Shown piece by piece: positions 1 to 8,013 of a DNA stretch of 22,341 nt (position 1 is the first letter of the stretch; every line of letters begins with the position of its first letter). The stretch lies in NCBI GenBank assembly GCA_025774205.1, contig JALGWK010000014.1, positions 1 through 22,341 on the forward strand. The letters are read 5' to 3'. The stretch comes from a bacterium (lineage in GTDB: Bacteria; Blakebacterota; Blakebacteria; Blakebacterales; Blakebacteraceae). The notes under the pieces were generated by a model that was given only the letters and a program-made list of their open reading frames with translations, had not been told where the DNA came from and ran no database searches. The translations under genes and the position numbers were made by a program.

Positions 1-1
1 A

Positions 2-721
2 AACGTGCTTCTGACGGGAGGGACCCGGGGCCTGGGACTGGCCATTGCCAGGGAACTTTCTGCCCGCGGCTACCGCGTAATTGCTACCGGCAGAAAACCT
101 TCGCAGGCACTCGATGAGGTCAGTCGACTCGCTTCCGGCGATGGCGAAGTTGAGTTCATGAACCTTGACCTCGCCGCGGATGACCTGCACGAATTTGTTC
201 AGAATGTCACCCGGACGTATGGAGAGCTGTATGGACTGGTCAACAACGCCGCGCTCGGTATCGATGGCGTCCTGGCAACGATGCACGATTCGGAGATCAC
301 GCAGATCCTCGACGTGAACATCAAGTCTACGATCATCCTCACCAAGTACGCCTCGCGGTCGATGCTTCTCCAGAGTGAGGGGCGGATCGTGAATATTTCA
401 TCGATTATCGCCAACACCGGATTCAAGGGACTTTCGGTATATGCCGCCTCCAAAGCTGCCCTGGTCGGATTCACCCGATCGCTGGCTCGGGAGATGGGGC
501 GTGAGGGGATCACTGTTAACGCCATTGCTCCCGGGTTCATGGAGACAGAGATGACTGGTGATATCGACCAGGAAAACATGCAGTCCATTATCAGGCGCAG
601 TCCGTTGAGCTGCCTGGTGACCACCGATGATGTGGCGGGCGGTGTGGCCTATCTGCTCAGCCCGGAGGCCGCCAGGATTACCGGCATCACCCTGACCATC
701 GATGCCGGCAGCACTGCCTGA
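2..721 (+). CDS. SDR-family oxidoreductase (FabG-like), 5' end cut by the window
   Basis: Short-chain dehydrogenase/reductase expected to use NAD(P)H to reduce a keto group or oxidise an alcohol in the cytoplasm. The reading frame is open from the first bases (Asn-Val-Leu-Leu-Thr-Gly-Gly), so the true start lies a few codons upstream, outside the window. The cofactor motif TGGTRGLG is at the very N-terminus. NNAA follows near residue 80, the catalytic Ser lies in VNISSI, and the YAASK catalytic Tyr/Lys motif lies near residue 145. The C-terminus GITLTIDAG is typical of FabG relatives. About 240 residues is the usual length. Eight bases separate it from the acetyltransferase gene, so the two are probably co-transcribed. 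The substrate is unknown. The neighbours suggest a sugar or acyl-thioester modification locus rather than housekeeping fatty-acid synthesis, but this is inference. Confidence 0.9.
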   Translation, partial: NVLLTGGTRGLGLAIARELSARGYRVIATGRKPSQALDEVSRLASGDGEVEFMNLDLAADDLHEFVQNVTRTYGELYGLVNNAALGIDGVLATMHDSEITQILDVNIKSTIILTKYASRSMLLQSEGRIVNISSIIANTGFKGLSVYAASKAALVGFTRSLAREMGREGITVNAIAPGFMETEMTGDIDQENMQSIIRRSPLSCLVTTDDVAGGVAYLLSPEAARITGITLTIDAGSTA

Positions 722-729
722 GGCATCTG

Positions 730-1572
730 ATGACGACGATGACAAGAGAGCTCCAGGACTGCCTTGCACCTCACGGAGACGCGCCCCTCCTGATCCATTC
801 CGATCTCTTCAGGGCAAATGTCTTTGTCGAGAAGAGTGCCGACCGGGAGCAGCTGCTGCACGGACATCTCGAGACAGTCCAGAGCCTGACCGATCCGGCG
901 AATATCTGGATCCCTGCCTTCAATTACCAGTTTCCCGGAACCGGTGTCTTCGATCTTGCCAATTCCAGGTCGGAATTGGGACCCTTTGATGAATTCATGC
1001 GCACCAGCTGGGCGAAAGAGAGAAGTCCGGATCCCGTATTTTCCTTTTCGTCACTGATGCCGATCCGTCTGAAAGAGGAACCGGGTACTGAACTGGTCGC
1101 ATTCAGCCGCCAGACCGCGTTCTCGACCCTGGTCGAGGAAAAGGGGGGAGTCCTGTTTTACGGCGCGGGACTGTCAGCAGCCACGATGATACATCATGTT
1201 GAATACCTTGCCGGCGGTCCTCTCTATCGCTACGACAAGACCTTCAGGGGGTATCTGGTTGATATGGACGGTACCCGGCTGGAGATCACCTACATCTACC
1301 ATGTTCGTCCACACCTGATGTCCCTGGATTACGACTGGCCCGGGATCAGGGGTGATCTGCTCGATGAGGGAATCATCAGGACCGTTACCAGGAACAATAT
1401 CGACCACGCCATCTACATGAATGCCGGAGACCTGGCCGCTTTCTGGCTCGAAAAGCTGCGTGTGGATCCACTCTATCTTCTGGACGAGGAATCGAAGGCA
1501 TGGGTGAAGCCGAAACTTGATCAGCTCGGGAGACGATTCCAGATCACCGATTTCGAGGGGAACACGTCATGA
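730..1572 (+). CDS. AAC(3)-fold N-acetyltransferase-like protein
   Basis: A 280-residue protein of the aminoglycoside 3-N-acetyltransferase fold, which transfers an acyl group from CoA to an amine. Family features visible are LLIHSD (residues 20-25), IPAFNY (61-66), the GPFDEFMR stretch (84-91), RSPDPVFS (98-105) and GAGLSAATMIHHVE (145-158). The resistance enzymes usually have a His-Pro in the R-S-x-x-P-x-x-S region where Asp-Pro is seen here. That fits the branch of this fold found in polysaccharide loci, where it probably acylates an amino sugar. The stop overlaps the next gene's start (ATGA), so translation is probably coupled to the DUF4910 protein. ATG at 730 was taken because it sits eight bases after the SDR stop; ATG at 739 is an alternative. 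An antibiotic-resistance role is not supported by the context. Confidence 0.8.
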   Translation: MTTMTRELQDCLAPHGDAPLLIHSDLFRANVFVEKSADREQLLHGHLETVQSLTDPANIWIPAFNYQFPGTGVFDLANSRSELGPFDEFMRTSWAKERSPDPVFSFSSLMPIRLKEEPGTELVAFSRQTAFSTLVEEKGGVLFYGAGLSAATMIHHVEYLAGGPLYRYDKTFRGYLVDMDGTRLEITYIYHVRPHLMSLDYDWPGIRGDLLDEGIIRTVTRNNIDHAIYMNAGDLAAFWLEKLRVDPLYLLDEESKAWVKPKLDQLGRRFQITDFEGNTS

Positions 1573-2849
1573 AGTCTCCCGGTCAGGAAATGTATGAATT
1601 CGCCGAACGGCTCTGGCCCATTCCGCGAAGCATTACCGGTAGTGGAATCAGGGAAACCCTGGCCCTGATCAAGGAACACCTGCCGTCACTGGAGATCATC
1701 GAGGTGCCTTCCGGCACTCAGGTGTTCGACTGGATTGTGCCGCAGGAGTGGCGTATCGAGGAAGCCCGTATCATTGGTCCCGATGGCGAGACCGTACTCG
1801 ATTTCAGGGAGAACAATCTTCATGTCGTCGGCTACTCGACAGCAGTCGACGAGATCATGGATCTCTCCGATCTGCAGGAACATCTCTATTCGGATCCTGA
1901 AATGCCTGAGGCAGTACCCTACATCACTTCCTACTATCAGGAGCGATGGGGATTCTGCATGAGCCACAGGCAGCGGGAGTCGCTGCAGGAGGGGGAATAT
2001 CACGTCATCATCAGAAGCGAGCTGTTCGATGGCCACCTGACCTATGGAGAGTTGATCATCCCGGGAAAGAGAGTGGAGGAGATTCTTCTCTCTACTTATA
2101 TCTGTCATCCGTCGCTTGCGAACAATGAATTATCCGGACCGGTTGTTCAGACATATCTGTCAAAATGGCTGGGAACGCTCAGTGAGAGGGAATACACCTA
2201 CCGGATCGTCTTCATACCCGAAACGATCGGGTCGATCACCTACCTTTCCCGAAATCTTGAAGAGATGAAAGAACGGGTCAGGGCGGGATTCAATGTTACC
2301 TGTGTGGGTGACGATCGGGCGCACTCCTTCCTCCCATCACGACGGGGCGATACCCTTGCCGACCGGATCGCAGTGCATGTCCTGGGGCATATGCATCCCG
2401 ATTACGTGGCCTACTCCTATCTGAACAGGGGCAGTGACGAGCGGCAGTATTGCAGTCCCGGTGTCGATCTTCCGGTGTGCTCAGTCATGCGAAGCAAGTA
2501 TTGCGAATACCCGGAGTATCACACCTCTCTGGATAATCTGGACCTGATATCACCAGCCGGTCTTCTCGGCGGCTACGAAGTACTCCGGAAGTGCATTGAG
2601 TGCCTGGAACACAATGTCTATCCGTCCGTCACGACTCCCTGCGAACCCCAGCTTGGTAAACGGGGGCTGTACCCCACGTTGAGCACGAAAGACAGCGCTT
2701 TCCGGGTCAGTGTAATGAAGGATCTCCTGGCCTGGTCAGATGGTGAGCATTCTCTGCTGGAAATCGCCGAGATAATCCATAAGCCGATGTGGGAACTGTT
2801 CGATCTCGTAGACACGCTGGTTGAACACGATGTACTTGCCATACGCTGA
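1569..2849 (+). CDS. DUF4910/DUF2172 aminopeptidase-like protein with C-terminal winged helix
   Basis: A 426-residue protein of the DUF4910 family, a Zn-aminopeptidase-like fold related to M28 and commonly encoded in polysaccharide or sugar-modification clusters; its biological substrate is not established. Diagnostic stretches are LWPIPRSITGSG (residues 15-26), the metal-site region with CHPSLANNELSGPVV (His180, Glu187), FIPETIGSITYLSRN, and SDERQYCSPGVDLPVCSVMR followed by EYPEYHTSLDN with a likely His ligand. The last roughly 60 residues (WSDGEHSLLEIAEIIHKPMW onward) look like the small winged-helix domain often found at the end of this family. It starts within the stop of the acetyltransferase gene (ATGA overlap). 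It is the last gene of its run: the following 134 bases hold no gene. Length and motif order match an intact family member. Confidence 0.88.
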   Translation: MKSPGQEMYEFAERLWPIPRSITGSGIRETLALIKEHLPSLEIIEVPSGTQVFDWIVPQEWRIEEARIIGPDGETVLDFRENNLHVVGYSTAVDEIMDLSDLQEHLYSDPEMPEAVPYITSYYQERWGFCMSHRQRESLQEGEYHVIIRSELFDGHLTYGELIIPGKRVEEILLSTYICHPSLANNELSGPVVQTYLSKWLGTLSEREYTYRIVFIPETIGSITYLSRNLEEMKERVRAGFNVTCVGDDRAHSFLPSRRGDTLADRIAVHVLGHMHPDYVAYSYLNRGSDERQYCSPGVDLPVCSVMRSKYCEYPEYHTSLDNLDLISPAGLLGGYEVLRKCIECLEHNVYPSVTTPCEPQLGKRGLYPTLSTKDSAFRVSVMKDLLAWSDGEHSLLEIAEIIHKPMWELFDLVDTLVEHDVLAIR

Positions 2850-2872
2850 GCACCCGAATCCGGAACATCAGC

Positions 2873-2925
2873 TTCAGGCCTGAAAAGGTCGCAGGTGTTA
2901 CCAGCCGGTTACCGGGATCCGGCTG
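2873..2925. repeat. Intergenic palindrome and hairpin after the DUF4910 gene
   Basis: The 134-base gap (2850-2983) contains a perfect 12-base palindrome TTCAGGCCTGAA at 2873-2884 and an inverted repeat CAGCCGG (2902-2908) / CCGGCTG (2919-2925). The second could form a 7-bp hairpin with a 10-base loop. No T-tract follows, so it is not a standard intrinsic terminator. The position between two gene runs makes a transcript-end or processing role possible but unproven. Confidence 0.4.
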
Positions 2926-2998
2926 ATTCCTGTGTCCCGGTCGTTCCCGTCGCCCGGGTGGAGGTTGCCGATCAGGTAGCGGCGTGAGGGGAATTGTG

Positions 2999-4540
2999 GT
3001 GAATCGGGTAGTGGTCGGTCTGACCACGTTCGGTAAAGATGAACGGCCGATCGGAGCCATTCTGTCCCATGCCTGCCGGATGGCTCTGGCTGATTCCGCG
3101 CCATATACCTCCGATCTCGTGCCGGACTGCGTGGTGATCGGAAGTATGGACCCGATAGGTTTCGCCAGGCAGACCGGTCTCGACTCACTGGTGGGGATCG
3201 AGCTGGAACTTGCCCGGGATACGGAGATCCACCACGTGGAACTCGGTTCGGCGACCGGGGCGGCGGCGATCGAACTGGGGACACGGCTCGTATCACCCGA
3301 ACGGAACGTCCTGGTCTGCTTCGGCGAGAAGATGAAGGGGAAACTGAGGAACGAGGATATACCCTCCCAGATCTCAACCGTGATCGCCATTGAAGAGAGG
3401 GAACGGGGACTGGGTGAGATGCCTTCGGTAGCTGCCCTGGCATCACTGGAATACATGGACGTATTCAAGGTCTCGGAACAGGAATTCAAAGACGCCTGCT
3501 ATGAAATGAGCGTCAGCAGTCTCTGGTACGGGGCGCTCAACGAATTCGCCTATTTCAGGGAGCCGATCACCCGCGAGCAGTATGATGACCCCGCGGTCAA
3601 CCGGATCATCGCGGCCCCCCTGACAAAACTTGATTGCAGTGGTTCCTACAACGGAGCCGGAGCGGTATTTCTCACCGCGGAACCGACCGATATCAGGCTG
3701 CCTGCCATCTCCTCCGCCTTCGACAATATCAGGCTCACGGAACGGAACACCCTGGTCTCCCTCGAGGCAACGGTACTGGCCGGGCGGCGCGCCTTCAGCG
3801 AGGCTCGACTGAATCCCTGCGAGATAGACATCTGTGAACTGCACGACGCCTTCAAACCGGTACCCTGGATCGCATGTGAAGACCTGGGTCTGTGTGAGAG
3901 GGGAGAGGGGGTCACCTGCGTTCTGAAGGAATTGAACCGGGAAGGAAGACGACTCCGCGTCAACCGATCTGGCGGATTCCTCGCCCGGACCCATCCGCTC
4001 GGGGCCTCGGGTGGAGCGCAGCTCGTGGAACTGGTCTGGCAGCTGCGAGGGCACGGCCAGTATAAACGGATGTTCAGTGAAGATCAGGAGAAACCAGATT
4101 TCGGGCTCTGGTTCAACATGAGCGGATTCGGGAATACCTGCATCGTGGGTATCGTCGAGAAGACGGAACCGGCGAGGCGGCGCGAGGGATTCAGGGAAGA
4201 TCTCCTGCCGACCTCCATACCTGAAAAATACCTCTACCTGAAGTCCCCCCGGAAGGACCGGATCATCGCCGCAACCCGCTATGAATCTCCCGACAGCGAA
4301 CGTGTCGATGTGGCCATCATCCAGACCACCGAGGGTGATTTCAGGATCGGGCTGACCAGTGATGCCAGCCGCGGAGGAAAGAAGCGATACATCTCATGGA
4401 TCAAATCCGACGAGTCATGGATCAAAACCGACGAGGAGCTCTATTTCGTCAGGGAGGGGTATTTCAAGGGGAAATGGGCCGGCCTGCTCAGGCGGCTCCG
4501 GGGAGGGTCGCGGGAAGCTGATGACCGTGACAGGGAATGA
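2999..4540 (+). CDS. Thiolase-fold (SCP-x type) protein with Cys-to-Ser active site
   Basis: Thiolase superfamily protein of about 513 residues, with the conserved core in roughly the first 390. Family landmarks are VELGSATGAAA in place of the usual C-[SA]-[ST]-G nucleophile motif, FGEKMKG, ICELHDAF with EDLGLCERGEG, and GGFLARTHPLGASGG, which carries the catalytic His. The nucleophile position is Ser (residue 84 from this start), so normal acyl-Cys thiolase chemistry is unlikely; a decarboxylating, regulatory or structural role is possible. The final ~110 residues form a basic extension I do not recognise. GTG at 2999 is preferred because GAGGGGA (2986-2992) lies six bases upstream; GTG 2984 would add five residues. 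The gene precedes an exported phosphoesterase by about 100 bases. Confidence 0.8.
   Translation: MNRVVVGLTTFGKDERPIGAILSHACRMALADSAPYTSDLVPDCVVIGSMDPIGFARQTGLDSLVGIELELARDTEIHHVELGSATGAAAIELGTRLVSPERNVLVCFGEKMKGKLRNEDIPSQISTVIAIEERERGLGEMPSVAALASLEYMDVFKVSEQEFKDACYEMSVSSLWYGALNEFAYFREPITREQYDDPAVNRIIAAPLTKLDCSGSYNGAGAVFLTAEPTDIRLPAISSAFDNIRLTERNTLVSLEATVLAGRRAFSEARLNPCEIDICELHDAFKPVPWIACEDLGLCERGEGVTCVLKELNREGRRLRVNRSGGFLARTHPLGASGGAQLVELVWQLRGHGQYKRMFSEDQEKPDFGLWFNMSGFGNTCIVGIVEKTEPARRREGFREDLLPTSIPEKYLYLKSPRKDRIIAATRYESPDSERVDVAIIQTTEGDFRIGLTSDASRGGKKRYISWIKSDESWIKTDEELYFVREGYFKGKWAGLLRRLRGGSREADDRDRE
4394..4435 (+). repeat. In-frame 21-bp tandem duplication inside the thiolase-like gene
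   Basis: Two adjacent 21-base units (4394-4414 and 4415-4435) differ at one base and encode SWIKSDE then SWIKTDE in the unusual C-terminal extension. The unit is a multiple of three, so the frame is kept. Confidence 0.95.
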
Positions 4541-4656
4541 GTCAGCATGACCTTTGAGATGATGTGAACGCTCAGCAGGGATAGAGAGTATCGGAGACAC
4601 GCGGGCCACGGAGAGGTCGAAACCGGTCATTGAGGTGAAGAGGTATGGAGGTACGG

Positions 4657-5865
4657 ATGAGGAATAAAGTCGATAACCGGCTGATGGTTGTGACGGCTGC
4701 CACCCTGCTGAGCCTGATGGGGGGTCAGCTCCAGGCCCAGGATGAGCCGTACGTCGTCCATGAGATCACACCGGTCATCGTGGAAGGCCCCTGGCTGGTG
4801 GCTCCGACCGCGGACGGAGTCAGCATCGTCTGGGTGACCGATTCCGAATGCCACTCACAGGTGGAATTCGGTACCTCCGCCGACCTGGGAAGGGTGGCCG
4901 AGAACGACCGGCACGGGCTCCTGCCGATCGGGACGCTCCATGCTGTCCGGCTGACGGGATTGACCCCGGGAGAGACCTGCTGGTACCGGGTGGTCTCGAC
5001 CATGGTCGTAAAGATGAAGGCCTACTGGCCGGAGAAAGGGCTCAGCGTCGAGAGTCCGGTCTACCAGTTCACTGTCCCCGATCCCGGGCAGAGCGAGGTG
5101 TCGTTCAGTTTCCTTGCCGACACCCAGCATGGGGACCTGCCGCGTATCGGAGCGAACCTCGACGCGGTCGACTGGAACGGTCTCGACTTCTTCGTCCATG
5201 GCGGGGACGCGTTCGGTTCGCTGGAGAGCGAAGAACAGCTCCTGGAGAAGCTGATCCATCCGGTGCTCGAGCGGCTGGGACACGGAATCCCCCTCGTCTT
5301 CGTCAGGGGCAACCACGAGATGCGCGGATCGTTCGCCCGGCATCTCCATGATTACGTTCCCGCTCCCGAGGGGGAATTCTATTACGCCTTCGACGCGGGG
5401 CCGGCCCACTTCCTCGTGCTCGATACCGGTGAGGACAAGGATGACGACACCAACGTCTACGCCGGACTGAACCGGACCGAACCCTACCGGGAGAAGGAAT
5501 TCGCCTGGTTCGAGGAGCATGCCAGGATTGATGAACGGTTCAGTGAGGCGCCCTTCCGGATCATCCTGATGCACGCCCCCCGGTGGGGATGGGTCGACGG
5601 CGACAATGACCGGTGGACCGGACTGGCCAACCGCACCGGCATCGACCTCGTGCTCGCGGGGCATAACCACCGCTACTCCTGGTCACCTCCCGGCAGTGAC
5701 GGCAGGGAGTACGCCGTCCTGGTCGTCGGACAGGACCAGGTGGCTGATGTCCGGGTCGGCGTAGATGAGATCACGATGAAGGTCACGGACGCGGATGGAA
5801 CCGACGTCGCCGTCCATTCGATATCCCGTTCGGAAGTCCGCGCACCTTCGCAGGGGGACACCTGA
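4657..5865 (+). CDS. Exported calcineurin-like metallophosphoesterase with N-terminal FnIII-like domain
   Basis: Secreted or periplasmic metal-dependent phosphoesterase resembling purple acid phosphatases. The N-terminus (RNKVDNRLMVVTAATLLSL up to about QLQAQ) is a signal peptide. The next ~110 residues (GVSIVWVTDSECHSQVEFG to GLTPGETCWYRV) have the FnIII-like pattern that precedes the catalytic domain in that family. The catalytic blocks follow in order: FLADTQHGD, VHGGDAFG, VRGNHEM, LMHAPRWG and LAGHNHRY, supplying the Asp, Asn and His ligands of a dinuclear metal site. ATG 4657 is preferred because GGAGG (4647-4651) lies five bases upstream; ATG 4645 would add four residues and is also plausible. 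The stop overlaps the next start by one base (TGATG), coupling a secreted enzyme to a cytoplasmic acyl-CoA synthetase, an odd pairing. The substrate is unknown. Confidence 0.87.
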   Translation: MRNKVDNRLMVVTAATLLSLMGGQLQAQDEPYVVHEITPVIVEGPWLVAPTADGVSIVWVTDSECHSQVEFGTSADLGRVAENDRHGLLPIGTLHAVRLTGLTPGETCWYRVVSTMVVKMKAYWPEKGLSVESPVYQFTVPDPGQSEVSFSFLADTQHGDLPRIGANLDAVDWNGLDFFVHGGDAFGSLESEEQLLEKLIHPVLERLGHGIPLVFVRGNHEMRGSFARHLHDYVPAPEGEFYYAFDAGPAHFLVLDTGEDKDDDTNVYAGLNRTEPYREKEFAWFEEHARIDERFSEAPFRIILMHAPRWGWVDGDNDRWTGLANRTGIDLVLAGHNHRYSWSPPGSDGREYAVLVVGQDQVADVRVGVDEITMKVTDADGTDVAVHSISRSEVRAPSQGDT

Positions 5866-7973
5866 TGACCGGCAGCATGACGGAGCGGTCACATGATCTG
5901 GACGCTCTCTTCTTCCCCCGCTCGGTGGCGGTGATCGGTGCCTCGACGAAGGAACTCTCGATCGGCAACCGGATCATCAGGAATCTCCAGGACTTCGGCT
6001 ACACCGGCCCCATTCATGCCATCAATCCGAAGGGTGAAGAGGTCCGCGGCCTGCGGCCTCATATCTCCATCCTCGATGTCCCCGGGGACGTGGAACTGGC
6101 CCACGTCGTGATACCGGCAGGGTACGTTCCGGCGGCGATGGAGGAGTGCGGCCGGAAGGGTGTGAAGGTCGTGATTGTGAACTCTGCCGGTTTCAGGGAG
6201 GTCGGCAGCGAGGGTGAGGAGCTGGAACGGCAGGTGCTGGCGATCGCTCGTGAACACGGCATCCGGGTGTTCGGGCCGAACTGCCAGGGCATCATCAACT
6301 CCGATCCCGGGGTGCGGGCCTACTGCAACTTCACCTTCACCCGTCCCCTCGAGGGCTCGATCTCGATCGTGGCCCAGAGCGGCGGGGTGGCCGAGATGAT
6401 CAATCAGCGGTTCGTCGAACTGGGTGCCGGGGTGAGGATGTACGCCTCCAACGGGAATGCCAGCGACATCTCCATCCCCGAGGTGATCCGCTACTGGGGT
6501 GATGACGAGGCGACGAAGGTGATCGTGGTTCACGTGGAGAGTCTCTCTGATCCGACGGCGTTCCTGGAAGCCTCCGTCGAGGTAGCGGCCCGGAAGCCGG
6601 TGCTGGGTATGAAGGCGGGACGCACCCCGGAGGGGGCGCAGGCCGTCTCCTCCCACACCGGCGGGCTGGCCCGGCAGGAAGTCGTCACCGAACTCCTCTT
6701 CGATAGAGCCGGGATGGTCACCTTCCGGGATGTGGAGGAGATGTGCCAGGCGGCCGTGGCCTTTTCCAGCCAGCCGGTACCGACCGGCAACCGGGTCGGA
6801 CTGATCACCAACACCGGCGGGCCGGCCATCATAGCCACCGATGAACTGGTGGAAGCCGGACTCGTCATCCCTCCCCTGAGCGAGAACACCAGGCTGGTCC
6901 TCCGGGAACAGCTTCATGCCGCGGCGTCGATCGCCAATCCCATCGATGTGCTGGCCACGGCCGGAGCGGAGCACTTCCGGTCGGCGGTGGAGGCGCTGAT
7001 GGACGAAGAGGATATCGACAGCGTCTACATCAATTTCGTCACCCCCTTCTTCGTCGATGTGGAGAGCATCGCCCGGGAACTCGTGGAGGCCAATCGGGCG
7101 GGGCGGAAGCCGATCGTCTGCAACCTGATGACCGACCGGAAGGAGTGGGCCGGAACGGTGAAGATCCTCCGGGAAGGGGGGATCCCCACCTATTCCTTCC
7201 CGGAGATGGCGGCGAAGTCGCTGGCGGCCATGACCCGCCTCCACCTGCTCCGCTCCCGGGAATCGGGGGAGCCGGTAACGTTCGAAGATGTGGACAGCGA
7301 TCGGGCCCGTGAGATCCTCGATGACGCCTGGGAGAGCGATTCGGCCTGGCTCTCCTCCGATCAGGTCTACGGGATACTGGAAGCCTACGGTCTGCCGGTG
7401 GCCAGCTGGAAGACTGTCTGCGGCGCTCCCGAGGCGGTCGCAGCGGCCGAGGAGATCGGCTTCCCGGTGGTCGTCAAGGCCGACTCGCCCGATATCGTCC
7501 ACAAGAGCGACGCCGGCGGGGTGGCGGTGGATCTGAAGGACGCCGAGGCCGTCCGGGCTGCAGTGGAACGGATGGAGGCTGCCCTTGAGCCGGTGATCCC
7601 GGACTACCTCGTCCAGGCGTACCTGCCGGGAGGGATGGAACTGATCGCAGGCGCGAAAGCAGAGGCGGGCCCGGGACACCTGATCATGTTCGGGATGGGC
7701 GGAATCCATGTCGAGGTGCTGAAGGACGTTGCCTTTGCCCTGACTCCGGTAACTCCTCCCGGAGCTGAGCGGATGATCGATTCACTCCGCTCACGGCCGG
7801 TCCTCGAGGGTGTCCGCGGCCGCAATGGTGTGGACCGGGAGGCACTGCTCGACATCATCCAGCGTCTGTCACAACTGGTCAGCGAACAGCCCTGCATCAA
7901 GGAGATCGATCTCAATCCGATCCTCGCCTTCGAAGACCGGGTAATAGTGGTTGATGCCCGGATAGGTCTCTGA
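5865..7973 (+). CDS. ADP-forming acyl-CoA synthetase (fused alpha-beta, acetyl-CoA synthetase type)
   Basis: A 702-residue NDP-forming acyl-CoA synthetase that interconverts acyl-CoA + ADP + Pi and acid + CoA + ATP in the cytoplasm. The domain order is CoA-binding (LFFPRSVAVIGAS, residues ~15-27; FGPNCQG), a succinyl-CoA-synthetase-like domain with SSHTGG carrying the catalytic phospho-His, a ligase-CoA domain (GNRVGLITNTGGPA), then ATP-grasp from about residue 490 (GFPVVVKADSPDIVHKSDAG, with the second His, and EIDLNPI near the end). Length matches fused alpha-beta enzymes. CAGGGGG lies about eight bases upstream of the ATG at 5865. In fermenting or syntrophic bacteria such enzymes make ATP from acyl-CoA, which fits an anaerobic aromatic degrader, but acyl specificity cannot be read. 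Its last 21 bases recur in the chimeric ORF at 9631-9759. Confidence 0.93.
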   Translation: MTGSMTERSHDLDALFFPRSVAVIGASTKELSIGNRIIRNLQDFGYTGPIHAINPKGEEVRGLRPHISILDVPGDVELAHVVIPAGYVPAAMEECGRKGVKVVIVNSAGFREVGSEGEELERQVLAIAREHGIRVFGPNCQGIINSDPGVRAYCNFTFTRPLEGSISIVAQSGGVAEMINQRFVELGAGVRMYASNGNASDISIPEVIRYWGDDEATKVIVVHVESLSDPTAFLEASVEVAARKPVLGMKAGRTPEGAQAVSSHTGGLARQEVVTELLFDRAGMVTFRDVEEMCQAAVAFSSQPVPTGNRVGLITNTGGPAIIATDELVEAGLVIPPLSENTRLVLREQLHAAASIANPIDVLATAGAEHFRSAVEALMDEEDIDSVYINFVTPFFVDVESIARELVEANRAGRKPIVCNLMTDRKEWAGTVKILREGGIPTYSFPEMAAKSLAAMTRLHLLRSRESGEPVTFEDVDSDRAREILDDAWESDSAWLSSDQVYGILEAYGLPVASWKTVCGAPEAVAAAEEIGFPVVVKADSPDIVHKSDAGGVAVDLKDAEAVRAAVERMEAALEPVIPDYLVQAYLPGGMELIAGAKAEAGPGHLIMFGMGGIHVEVLKDVAFALTPVTPPGAERMIDSLRSRPVLEGVRGRNGVDREALLDIIQRLSQLVSEQPCIKEIDLNPILAFEDRVIVVDARIGL

Positions 7974-8013
7974 TCGAACAGCAGACATTCATCTCTTTCC
8001 GGAGTCTTGAATC

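Noticed and set aside
730-1572. Aminoglycoside resistance gene
   Set aside because: Only the fold matches. The active-site region differs and the neighbours are SDR and DUF4910 genes, with no mobile element or resistance context.
2881-2983. Remnant coding sequence between the DUF4910 and thiolase-like genes
   Set aside because: Short translations in all forward frames show no recognisable motif and no start signal.
5889-7709. 606-codon open frame on the minus strand
   Set aside because: It lies wholly antisense to the well-recognised ADP-forming synthetase, shows no family motif, and is the usual shadow of GC-rich codon use.
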